Source of the DNA: CAYPZU01 sp964415395
Lineage (GTDB): Bacteria; Chlamydiota; Chlamydiia; Chlamydiales; SM23-39
Direction: 5' to 3'
NCBI GenBank assembly: GCA_964415395.1
Contig: CAYPZU010000026.1
Coordinates: forward strand, 1 to 27,327
Length of the DNA: 27,327 bases
Position numbers and translations under genes: made by a program. The notes beneath the pieces were generated by a model that was given only the letters and a program-made list of their open reading frames with translations, was not told the origin of the DNA and did no database searches. Positions 1 to 10,437 of this stretch are shown piece by piece (positions within the stretch are counted from its first letter, which is position 1; the number at the start of each line of letters is the position of its first letter).

Positions 1-171
1 CGGCTCTGCAGCCGAAATAATTCTTAAAATGTTTAGGGTGAAATACTTACGAACAGAACAAAAACTCCATATGAAATATTATAGAGAGCGGATTTTCAAC
101 CGCTTAGCCCGAGAGAGGGAGGAGTTATCGACAAACTTTCCACAATCCATTTTTCGGCTTGCATTTGAGTC

Positions 172-2091
172 TTGAAATCTCCTAATCTTGAGCGAATTCA
201 AAAGGATTTTGACTTGGTAACGAAGACCCTCAAAGCGATCCGCACGCTCCGCAAATCGAAGAAGCTCCTCCGGCAAATGCACAAACTCTACCGGAGAAAA
301 GCGCATACTCTCGATCCCGCTTCCAAAGAAAAACTCCAGTCCCATTTGACTTCGCTCCAAATGGCCATCAACCAGAAAGATCCCGAAATCGCCTCCCGCA
401 TCGCCCATCTTCTCAACGAAGCCGCCCAAAGGCACATGCCGAAAACCTTCTGGGACAAACTGCGCGATTTCACCGGCGCCGTCCTCTTCGCTCTCGCCAT
501 CGCGATCGTCATCCGGCAGATGTGGTTCGAATTCTACACGATCCCCACCGGCTCGATGCGGCCCACTTTGAAAGAAGAAGACTACCTCGTCGTCACGAAA
601 AGCGACTACGGCGTCAACGTCCCTCTCTCGACTTCCCACTTCTATTTCGACCCCACGCTGATGCAGCGCGGCTCGATCGTCGTCTTCACCAGCGAAAACA
701 TGGACATCGCCGACTCCGACACGACCTACTTCTACCTCTTCCCCGGGAAGAAGCAGATGGTCAAGCGGCTCATCGCCAAACCGGGCGACGCGGTCTACTT
801 CTACGGCGGAAAAATCTACGGCGTGAGCGCGCAGGGCAAAGACCTCGACATGATGCGGAACGCCGAATGGTTCGAGCCGCTCGAGCACATCCCGTTCATC
901 CGCTTCGACGGCAAAGTCGAAACGCCGAAGTCCCCGATTAACGGACTCTATCCGCAGGCCGTCTTCTACCAGATGAATGAACCGGTCGCAAAACTGAATG
1001 TCAATTCGATCGGCGCCGTCTCAGGCGAAATGCTCCCTCTCAAAAACCGCCCCGCGATGAAACACTACAGCGACCTCTGGGGCATGAAAAATTACGCCAT
1101 GGCGCGCCTCCTGACTGCGGAGCAGGTCGAGCAGCTCCATCCCGGCACCCTTCCCGATGTCGGCCAGGGCGCGCTCTATCTTGAGCTGACCCACCACCCG
1201 GCGCTCCAGAAAGGACAGATCTCCCGCGACGATATGGGACGGTTCCGCCCCGAGCTGGCAGTCAGCTCCTCGCTCCTCCCTCTCCAGCAGCACCATCTCG
1301 AAGCGATTCTCGAGCACATGACGACGTGCCGCTTCGGCGTTAAAAACGGCGTCGCCTACCGGATCGGCTGGAACCCGAAAGAGCTCTCCGCCTATCTGCC
1401 GCGGATGCCCCACGTCCCTGACGGCAACTACGAGATCCTCGACGGCAAAGCGTACAAAGTCCTCTGGGGCGGCGTCACGAAAGAGCTGCCGGACGACCAT
1501 CCTCTCTACAGCAGCAAGCCGGAGCATATCCAGCTCCTCTACAATCTCGGGATCGAATTCCTCACGCAATACAGCCCGTCTCCGAAAACAGAGCGGCTCC
1601 ACCCGTCGCGCTACGCCTATTTCCGGAACCACGACCTCTATCTTTTGGGCGCGCCGATCGTGAAGAAAGAAGACCCCGAGCTGGTTCTGTTCCTGAAGCG
1701 CGAATACCAGAAACAATCGATGTCTACTTCGGTCACCCCGTATTTCCCCTTTGAAGACAGCGGGCCGCCGGTTGCCAAAGATGGAAAAATCGACGCTGAT
1801 TTCATCCGGAAATACGGCCTGGTCGTGCCTGAAAAAATGTACCTCGTCCTGGGCGACAACCATGCGATGAGCGCCGACAGCCGCCAATTCGGCTTCGTCC
1901 CTGAAGAGAACCTGAAAGGAGGCGTCAGCTTCCTCTTCTGGCCTTCCGGCTCGCGCTGGGGACGCCTCCCGCAGCCGCACCATCCGTTGGCCACCCTCCC
2001 CCACTTCCTCGTCTGGGGAAGCGCTCTGGCGACGATCGCCGCCTGCTCGCTCTACTACAAACGAAAACTGCAAAAACCCCTGAAATTCTGA
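172..2091 (+). CDS. lepB: Signal peptidase I, large chlamydial form
   Basis: Membrane-bound serine/lysine protease that cleaves signal peptides from exported proteins on the outer face of the inner membrane. Residues 103-116 form a membrane anchor. The catalytic serine box is TGSMRPT (Ser128), the lysine box is VKRLIAKPGD (Lys198), and the late conserved box GDNHAMSADSR is at 561-571. A second hydrophobic helix near 609-629 precedes a basic tail. At 639 residues it is about twice the usual size; the extra roughly 350 residues lie between the lysine box and the GDN box, as I recall for Chlamydia LepB. The start is uncertain. TTG at 172 lies just after an in-frame TGA (166-168) but has a weak ribosome site, whereas TTG at 214 has AAGGA seven bases upstream. 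The stop overlaps the next start by one base, so the two are probably co-transcribed. Family assignment is firm; only the first 14 residues are in doubt. Confidence 0.95.
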   Translation: MKSPNLERIQKDFDLVTKTLKAIRTLRKSKKLLRQMHKLYRRKAHTLDPASKEKLQSHLTSLQMAINQKDPEIASRIAHLLNEAAQRHMPKTFWDKLRDFTGAVLFALAIAIVIRQMWFEFYTIPTGSMRPTLKEEDYLVVTKSDYGVNVPLSTSHFYFDPTLMQRGSIVVFTSENMDIADSDTTYFYLFPGKKQMVKRLIAKPGDAVYFYGGKIYGVSAQGKDLDMMRNAEWFEPLEHIPFIRFDGKVETPKSPINGLYPQAVFYQMNEPVAKLNVNSIGAVSGEMLPLKNRPAMKHYSDLWGMKNYAMARLLTAEQVEQLHPGTLPDVGQGALYLELTHHPALQKGQISRDDMGRFRPELAVSSSLLPLQQHHLEAILEHMTTCRFGVKNGVAYRIGWNPKELSAYLPRMPHVPDGNYEILDGKAYKVLWGGVTKELPDDHPLYSSKPEHIQLLYNLGIEFLTQYSPSPKTERLHPSRYAYFRNHDLYLLGAPIVKKEDPELVLFLKREYQKQSMSTSVTPYFPFEDSGPPVAKDGKIDADFIRKYGLVVPEKMYLVLGDNHAMSADSRQFGFVPEENLKGGVSFLFWPSGSRWGRLPQPHHPLATLPHFLVWGSALATIAACSLYYKRKLQKPLKF

Positions 2092-2924
2092 TGGCTGCTG
2101 TATCCTCTTCCGGCGCCGCCTCGAGAGGCGCCTACGTCTCTCTTTCCGGCCCCACTGCTTATGCTCCGGAAGAACTCGGCCGCTACATAGACGCTTTCTA
2201 CTTAAGGAATAAAGACAATTTCGACGAGGGGGACTTCGCAATGCCGCTCCTCAACCTGCTGAGAGAGACGGCGGAATCGGAAATGGATCCCGACCAAAGG
2301 AAAGAGTGGGCGATCAACACCTACAGCCGCATTCTCGAGAAGGCGCGCCTCAATCCCGCCCTTTACGCCATCGCCATCGCCTCAACGCCCTCTTTGATCG
2401 ACAAGCTTCTTCTCATCAACACCCCTCCTTTCTACTATTACTCGATGCACGACATCCGCTACGATACAGGCTACGACAACAAAATCAATCCACACAGCAT
2501 TGATTACGCAGTCACTTATCTTGTGCGGAGATATTCCGATTCTCTCACCCGCGACAAGAACCCTGTTGCCTTCTTTTTCAACGCCTTCACGTTCGTTTGC
2601 CCGATGCTCTTCAATGACCGAAGCCCCGCTATCCGGATGACGATCGTTTCAAAAGCGTTCGAAAAAATCTATGCGCCGCCTGCTGAAGCAGAAGAAGCTC
2701 CAGCTAATGCACCCGCCCCCTTTGAAGAGATCCTCGGCCCCTACCCCCGTCCCGGAGCTGTCTTGCGCGAACGTTTCCCCGAATTCGAAAACGAGCAGGC
2801 AAATACTTACCTTGCCCTTTGCCCTTTCCTTTTCAGAGCGTTCAAAAGAGCCGACGATTTCTATCTGCGGCTGCAAGTCGCTCCGAACCAATCGAGCGGC
2901 TGCTGCTTCTGCACCATCCTTTAA
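2091..2924 (+). CDS. Unknown protein ending in a CaaX prenylation motif, candidate host-targeted effector
   Basis: I do not recognise this 277-residue protein. Its ATG overlaps the lepB stop (TGATG), so translation is probably coupled to lepB. The N-terminus is rich in Ser, Ala and Gly, as is common in type III secretion signals. The middle is predicted helical and aromatic-rich (FYYYS near 120, FFFNAF near 165) with no clear membrane span. A Pro/Ala/Glu-rich linker lies near 195-210. The striking part is the C-terminus, SSGCCFCTIL: the last four residues, CTIL, fit a CaaX box with Leu at X (geranylgeranyl type), and Cys271 and Cys272 just upstream are placed like palmitoylated cysteines in Ras/Rho proteins. 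Bacteria lack protein prenyltransferases, so the motif would only work inside a eukaryotic host cell. Delivery by type III secretion is inferred, not shown. Confidence 0.8.
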   Translation: MAAVSSSGAASRGAYVSLSGPTAYAPEELGRYIDAFYLRNKDNFDEGDFAMPLLNLLRETAESEMDPDQRKEWAINTYSRILEKARLNPALYAIAIASTPSLIDKLLLINTPPFYYYSMHDIRYDTGYDNKINPHSIDYAVTYLVRRYSDSLTRDKNPVAFFFNAFTFVCPMLFNDRSPAIRMTIVSKAFEKIYAPPAEAEEAPANAPAPFEEILGPYPRPGAVLRERFPEFENEQANTYLALCPFLFRAFKRADDFYLRLQVAPNQSSGCCFCTIL

Positions 2925-2936
2925 CGAAATCCTTGC

Positions 2937-2969
2937 AAAGTAAATAAATAAAATTTACTTTAATTTTTC
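2937..2969 (+). terminator. AT-rich hairpin with T run, possible terminator after the CaaX gene
   Basis: AAAGTAAA (2937-2944) and TTTACTTT (2954-2961) form a perfect 8-bp stem with a 9-base loop, followed by AATTTTTC. The stem has a single G-C pair, so termination would be weak. The same stretch could instead hold part of a promoter for the next gene (TTGCAA at 2933-2938), but no well-spaced -10 box is present. Confidence 0.35.
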
Positions 2970-2985
2970 TTAACAAGGATGCCGT

Positions 2986-4161
2986 ATGTTCCCAACAGCC
3001 GCCGCAGCCAGCCTGCCGATTCCGGACGCCCCGCCCCCTGTTCCCGACATCCCCGACGTTCCTCAGGCTCCCTGCACCTACACGCTCTGCGGCAAGATCA
3101 CCTGCGGCCCAGTCGACGCGGTTTCTGGGGCGATCGAAGCCCTCTCCGGGTTCGGCGCCATCTACAGCGGCGCCACCGGATCGACCCTCGCCGCAGGCCT
3201 CCTTGGAACCACCTTCGGCCTTTGCACCGTCGTTCATATTCTCTACCGCAAATACGGCGACGTGAACGCCATCGTCGAGAGACTCAAAGAAGTGCAAGGA
3301 CGAATCCGGCAAACGCTGCAGCAGCAAACCCAGCTCGTCCAGCAGTGGGGGCAAACAGTCGATGAAGTCCGGAAAGAAAACGACCGGCTCCACTCCGCAA
3401 ACGGCGCGCTCCAAATCTCGATCGATCGTCTTGAAGAAACCGTCCAGAAATACACCGTAGAAAGAGAGCAGCTTCAGCATACGATCGCCGACCTGACCGC
3501 TCTGAGAGACCAGTGGGCGGCAAAGGCCCAGGAGCTTGAAAAAACCAATGCTTCTCTCCAGGAGCGCATCCGGGAATTCGGCCAGCATATCGGCCATTTC
3601 CGCGACGAAGTTGTCAAAGTGGAGAGGCTCATTCCCGGACTTGACCGGATCGATACCGAAATCGACGCGTCGGTCGATCGGCTCGATCATCGGTTCGATG
3701 AAGACCTCGATCTCTTCGGACGCCAAATCGACACGCTTCATCGCCACTTTACCCAGATCTTCGCTTCGCTGCAGAAAGAAAAAGAAGACCTCGCCCGCCA
3801 GCTCGAGGAAATGGAACGCCATGAGACAAATCTGAAAGAAGACGCGGCCCTTTTCGAGCGGGAGAGAAAGGGATTCCAGGAGCTTCACGCAGCTTATGAA
3901 AAAGTGCGCCAGGAGCTGATCGAGCTGAGGGAAGCGGCGGCGCCCCATGCCGCTGCGATGAACGAGCAGCGCGAAGCAATGGCGCCGCTCGTCAGCGGGC
4001 TTGCGAGGGAGCGGCAAGCGCTTTCGTCCGCCGCCTCAGCCCTGGGCCCGCTCCATTCGGGCTTCAGCCAGCTTCAGCGCGATCTGGCCGCCACGATGGA
4101 TGAAGAAGAGGCGCAAAATAAAAAGATCCAGGAGCAGCTCAAATTACTCGGGGACTCATGA
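2986..4161 (+). CDS. Inc-like protein: N-terminal hydrophobic segment plus long coiled coil
   Basis: Function unknown; 391 residues. The ATG at 2986 has AAGGA (2975-2979) six bases upstream; the nearer ATG at 2979 is out of frame. A Pro-rich leader (10-30) with Cys30, Cys35 and Cys40 is followed by a Gly/Ala-rich hydrophobic stretch (about 48-87), then a nearly unbroken coiled coil to the end, rich in Gln, Glu, Lys and Arg. A short N-terminus, a hydrophobic region of about 40 residues and a cytosolic coiled coil is the layout of chlamydial inclusion-membrane (Inc) proteins such as IncA. The hydrophobic region is less clearly two-lobed than in the next gene. Midway there is a motif HIGHF followed 27 residues later by LDHRFDE, also found in the downstream protein, so the two look like diverged paralogs. 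The stop overlaps the next start (ATGA). A plain coiled-coil membrane protein is the alternative. Confidence 0.8.
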   Translation: MFPTAAAASLPIPDAPPPVPDIPDVPQAPCTYTLCGKITCGPVDAVSGAIEALSGFGAIYSGATGSTLAAGLLGTTFGLCTVVHILYRKYGDVNAIVERLKEVQGRIRQTLQQQTQLVQQWGQTVDEVRKENDRLHSANGALQISIDRLEETVQKYTVEREQLQHTIADLTALRDQWAAKAQELEKTNASLQERIREFGQHIGHFRDEVVKVERLIPGLDRIDTEIDASVDRLDHRFDEDLDLFGRQIDTLHRHFTQIFASLQKEKEDLARQLEEMERHETNLKEDAALFERERKGFQELHAAYEKVRQELIELREAAAPHAAAMNEQREAMAPLVSGLARERQALSSAASALGPLHSGFSQLQRDLAATMDEEEAQNKKIQEQLKLLGDS

Positions 4162-5315
4162 ACGCTGTAGCCGCTCTGCCAAGACCCCGCTGCTGCGCTT
4201 GCGATCTCCATAGAACTGTCGTGACCGTCTCGGTCGTAGTCGCTGTCGCCGGCCTGGCCGCAGCCATTTTCACCAGCCAGCTTTTCGCAGCCGTCGGCTT
4301 CGCCCTCTTCGGCGCCTCGTCGCTGCTGCTCGGCGTCTGGGGAGCTTCCCACGACGCGCGGCTCGACAAACTCAAAAAAGCGCTCGCGCAGGACGCGGCG
4401 CAATTCGAAGAGGGAAATCGAAAAATCGCCGCCCTCACTCTCCAGCTCGCCCAGCAGCAAGCCGCCTTCGCGCAGGAACGGATCGCCCTTCAGGCCCAAG
4501 TCGACAGGTTCCAGCAGCAGAACGGACTCCTTGCAGACGCGCAGAGGAATCTCGAAGGCGACCTGCAACGCCTCCGCCAGGAAAACGAGCAGCTCCTGCA
4601 AACCAAAGCGGCTCTCGAAGGGGCGCTCAACCAGCTTAAACTGGCCCAAGAAGGGATCAAAGCGCAGGTTCAGGAATTTCTCCATCTCAACCTGCAGATG
4701 GGACGCCACGTCGGAGCCTTCCAGCAAGGGGGCGCTCAGCTCGCCCAAACCGAGCACGAGCTGCAGGGAGCCGTCGGCGCGCTCGACGCCCGCTTCGACG
4801 AGAATATGGGGCAGCTCTCTCAGCACCTCCAGCTCGGCAAGGCTGCGATCCAGGGCATTGTAGGCTTCATTGAAGAAAACCAGCAAAAGAAGCAGGCGGA
4901 ATATCTCGACTTGAAGCACGTCGTGGTGCAGCTCAAAGAGGCCGAGGCCCTTTGGCGGGCGCAGGAAGCCCATTTCCAGGACGAGCAGGCCCTCGTCCAC
5001 CAGAAAGTCCTCGAAGCCGAGGCTCTCAAGCGCTCCTTCGATGAAACAGAGGAGCGGCTAGCCCGCCAGCAACACGAGATCGCCGAACAGACCCGCCTGC
5101 TCAAACAGGAAGGCGTCCGGATCGAAGGCGAAGCGGCGCGGCTTGAAGCCGTGCAGAAGCAGATTGAGGATTTGCAGCGGCAGGCTGAAGCCAATGTCGC
5201 CGCGCTCGACGCGCTTGTTAACGGAAAACGGCAGACTCTTGCCGCGGTGAACAAAAAAATCACCGCAGCGCTCCATCAGCTCCAAGCGCTCCGCGTCCGG
5301 CTCCCAAAAGCGTAA
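4158..5315 (+). CDS. Inc-like protein: bilobed hydrophobic domain plus coiled coil
   Basis: 385 residues, function unknown, translated through a 4-base ATGA overlap with the preceding paralog. The N-terminus has Cys12, Cys13 and Cys15, then two closely spaced membrane helices (about 20-38 and 42-62) split by a short turn at FTSQ. This is the bilobed hydrophobic hairpin that defines chlamydial Inc proteins. Residues 64 to about 380 form a Gln/Ala/Leu-rich coiled coil. HVGAF followed by LDARFDE matches the motif pair in the upstream protein, with the spacing shorter by exactly seven residues, one heptad. By analogy it would insert in the membrane of the host vacuole with the coiled coil facing the host cytosol, possibly tethering or fusing membranes. 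That role is inferred. Its stop codon directly abuts the ileS stop on the other strand. Confidence 0.82.
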   Translation: MNAVAALPRPRCCACDLHRTVVTVSVVVAVAGLAAAIFTSQLFAAVGFALFGASSLLLGVWGASHDARLDKLKKALAQDAAQFEEGNRKIAALTLQLAQQQAAFAQERIALQAQVDRFQQQNGLLADAQRNLEGDLQRLRQENEQLLQTKAALEGALNQLKLAQEGIKAQVQEFLHLNLQMGRHVGAFQQGGAQLAQTEHELQGAVGALDARFDENMGQLSQHLQLGKAAIQGIVGFIEENQQKKQAEYLDLKHVVVQLKEAEALWRAQEAHFQDEQALVHQKVLEAEALKRSFDETEERLARQQHEIAEQTRLLKQEGVRIEGEAARLEAVQKQIEDLQRQAEANVAALDALVNGKRQTLAAVNKKITAALHQLQALRVRLPKA

Positions 5316-8417
<3,102 letters not shown>

Positions 8418-8717
8418 ACATCCTCCAAAACCGTACGAGGATATCCCATCCGCCCGAAATCCGCCACCCCCCTTCAAAAGAAAGTTGATTGCTCAGGATG
8501 CGGAATCCGCAGAGAGCAAAGCCGTACCGTTAATATCTTGTCAAGACTCAACAAAGAATTCTTAAATAGAGACCCCTCTTTACCAAAACAACGCCGCATA
8601 TTAATAAAATGTAATTAATTTTAATTTAACCTTAAATTTAAACAGATAGCAATCAATGATTAATAATACAATTTAATGTATAATATACTGCATATTTTAA
8701 TTAATATTGGCTGTTTT
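8418..8717. other. Divergent intergenic region between ileS and A1
   Basis: Three hundred bases without a supported gene. The half next to ileS is of ordinary composition and carries the ileS ribosome site and a possible -35 box. The half next to A1, from about 8560, is very AT-rich with runs such as TTAATTAATTTTAATTTAAC. That sharp change matches the AT-rich spacer in front of the paralog B1 near the right end. No RNA gene or strong terminator was found. Confidence 0.7.
8679..8684 (+). promoter_or_regulatory. TATAAT -10 box upstream of A1
   Basis: A perfect TATAAT lies 33 bases before the GTG start of A1, inside an AT-rich stretch. No good -35 box sits at the usual distance. The expected transcript start is near 8691, giving a short leader with no visible ribosome-binding site. 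Confidence 0.4.
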
Positions 8718-10436
8718 GTGGCTTCTGTAAGTCTTGCGAGAGTGGGTGGAGAAGGAGAGGTGCATCGGTTTGCCGATTGGCGCAAGTCGGGTATTCCGGT
8801 TATTTCCTATCGCCCCCTTCCTTTCGATCTGAGCGCTGTCCCGCAGGATGCGCAAACAAAAGTGCGCAGCCGCTGCTTCGAACACTATAAAAAAAGCTGC
8901 GCTTCCTTCGACCAGGCGATCGCCGATGCAGCCGCAGCCTTTGTTCATGAGGGAGGAGACCCCCAATCCGGGCGGGCTGGCCCCCTCTTAATGATGGCTC
9001 GTCAATTCAGCCGGAACATCTATGCGCTTTACCAGGCCTATTGCAGCTATGAGATGGAGCAGGGAATTCCGATGATTCCGCCCGATGCGGGGCAGCTCAA
9101 GAACTATGGATTTACATCTCCCGAAATTCTACGGATGCGGGAGGGGTGCGCAAGGTTTGAGGAAATAGTAAGGAATTTGGCTAAAGGAAAGCCGCAGGAA
9201 ATGAGAGAGCGCTTCCTTCAAATCCTGACTTCCCCAGAACTCAGGAAAAAGATGGATGAATGCGCGGCGTGCCATCCGCATCTCCGCGCTGCGATCGCCG
9301 AATATCAAGAGCTCCCCGAAAGAGAGCTGATCGACCGGGCCTGCTTCATGATGTTCAGGTTCGGCAACCTGAGCGCCCGGGAAGTCGAGCTGCAGCTCGA
9401 CGCGATCGCCCACTTGCGCCCCTGTTTTAGAGCCACTCTTGAAGAGCGGGTCTTAATGGAAATCCGCCATCGAGTGGCTGGAGATGGAAGAGGATCGAAT
9501 TACTGCCCCGGCTCCGTTGGATCGAACCCGCTTGCCTATCAGAACCTGATTCTGAGAGGAGAACCGGGAAACCCTGAGGCTGAATTCCGTTCTCTGTTCT
9601 ATTTCGTCTACATGAATAACCATTTCATCAACGCCTGCATGCAGAATCCCCAGTTTATCCCATTTGCGAATGACTTTCTGCGCCGGATCCAGGCCGATTG
9701 GCGGATCGATCCGGAGTTTGTCAACGCGATGAATGCAAGAGAACCTCAATTTCTCCCTCCGATTTTCCGCTACGGAGAAAACGCCGATTTGAACCGCCTG
9801 ATGCGGGAGTATTGCGTAGATCCCACTTTCTATCAGAGACAGCCGAATCCTCTTTTGGCCGAAGCCGTAGCTGGAAGATGCAATCCAAATGCGAGTTTCC
9901 GCTTCCGCCTCTCTCCCCGCGAGCTGATGAACCAGATTGGCGATTTTGATTTGCGCGCCATCTCTCCCTACAGGAAAATTGCGATGGCAAGCGGGGGATC
10001 GTTCTTCCGGATCAAGCCTGTACACGAAATCGAAGATTCTCCCAAGGGAAGAGCCGCGAAAGCCTACCTGCAAATGGTATCTGATCTCGGCCTCCCCTCA
10101 GTCGCCTCGATTTCGGGAACCTTCGACCAAATGGCGGCGATGGGGGGCTTTGTCCAGGTTGTCCTCTCTCCAAAAGAGATTGAAACGCTGAAAGTTTCCA
10201 TGATCGCGTTCATGGTCCCTACAAGAGACCATTCGGTCGACGAGATCCTCCAGTCAGCCCTTTCTTATCATCAGCCCTACCAGCCGGGACCTGGGTTCGA
10301 GCGCTTCATTTATCCTTCTGAAAGAGACAAGTTTATGAGCCTTGTTGAAAGAGAAGTTCAGCGAAGGGGCGAAAGGCCGCCGAGCTATTATTTAACTGCG
10401 GAATACGCACAACGAATGTTTAAACAGGAAAAGTAG
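8718..10436 (+). CDS. Unknown protein A1, first gene of duplicated cassette A
   Basis: I do not recognise this family. The frame is open from an ATG at 8676, but I place the start at GTG 8718 because the protein then begins (M)ASVSL, aligning with MASVSL of the paralog B1; this gives 572 residues. No Shine-Dalgarno sequence precedes the GTG. No signal peptide or membrane span is seen. Blocks strongly conserved with B1 include FADWRKSGIP, SCASFDQAIADAA, LMEIRHRVAGDGR, YMNNHF, LSPRELMNQIGDF, SGTFDQMAAM, RDHSVDEILQS and PGPGFERFI. The His/Asp/Arg-rich blocks suggest a folded, possibly enzymatic protein, but I can name no catalytic motif. A2 starts one base after its stop, so the two form a translational unit and may act together. 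Secretion into the host is a guess from context. Confidence 0.85.
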   Translation: MASVSLARVGGEGEVHRFADWRKSGIPVISYRPLPFDLSAVPQDAQTKVRSRCFEHYKKSCASFDQAIADAAAAFVHEGGDPQSGRAGPLLMMARQFSRNIYALYQAYCSYEMEQGIPMIPPDAGQLKNYGFTSPEILRMREGCARFEEIVRNLAKGKPQEMRERFLQILTSPELRKKMDECAACHPHLRAAIAEYQELPERELIDRACFMMFRFGNLSAREVELQLDAIAHLRPCFRATLEERVLMEIRHRVAGDGRGSNYCPGSVGSNPLAYQNLILRGEPGNPEAEFRSLFYFVYMNNHFINACMQNPQFIPFANDFLRRIQADWRIDPEFVNAMNAREPQFLPPIFRYGENADLNRLMREYCVDPTFYQRQPNPLLAEAVAGRCNPNASFRFRLSPRELMNQIGDFDLRAISPYRKIAMASGGSFFRIKPVHEIEDSPKGRAAKAYLQMVSDLGLPSVASISGTFDQMAAMGGFVQVVLSPKEIETLKVSMIAFMVPTRDHSVDEILQSALSYHQPYQPGPGFERFIYPSERDKFMSLVEREVQRRGERPPSYYLTAEYAQRMFKQEK

Positions 10437-10437
10437 A

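Noticed and set aside
1..14. CGGCT-CTGC-AGCCG hairpin at the window start
   Set aside because: A 5-bp stem without a T run; too weak to call a terminator, and the upstream gene is outside the window.
114..124. Strong Shine-Dalgarno-like GGGAGGAG about 50 bases before lepB
   Set aside because: No ATG, GTG or TTG lies at a usable distance, and no small open frame follows.
126..146. DnaA-box-like TTATCGACA and CTTTCCACA before lepB
   Set aside because: Each differs from the consensus and only two occur, with no AT-rich unwinding region or dnaA/dnaN neighbours, so this is not an origin.
79..888. Long minus-strand open frame (269 codons) opposite lepB
   Set aside because: It is a shadow of lepB codon use: no recognisable domain, no ribosome site, and it overlaps a certain gene.
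8537..8547. CTTGTCAAG palindrome near ileS as an operator
   Set aside because: Short, single, and explained as well by a chance TTGACA on the minus strand; no second site or regulator gene nearby.
8676..8717. ATG 8676 as the A1 start
   Set aside because: It would place the TATAAT box inside the coding region, and the extra 14 residues have no counterpart in B1, whose start aligns with GTG 8718.
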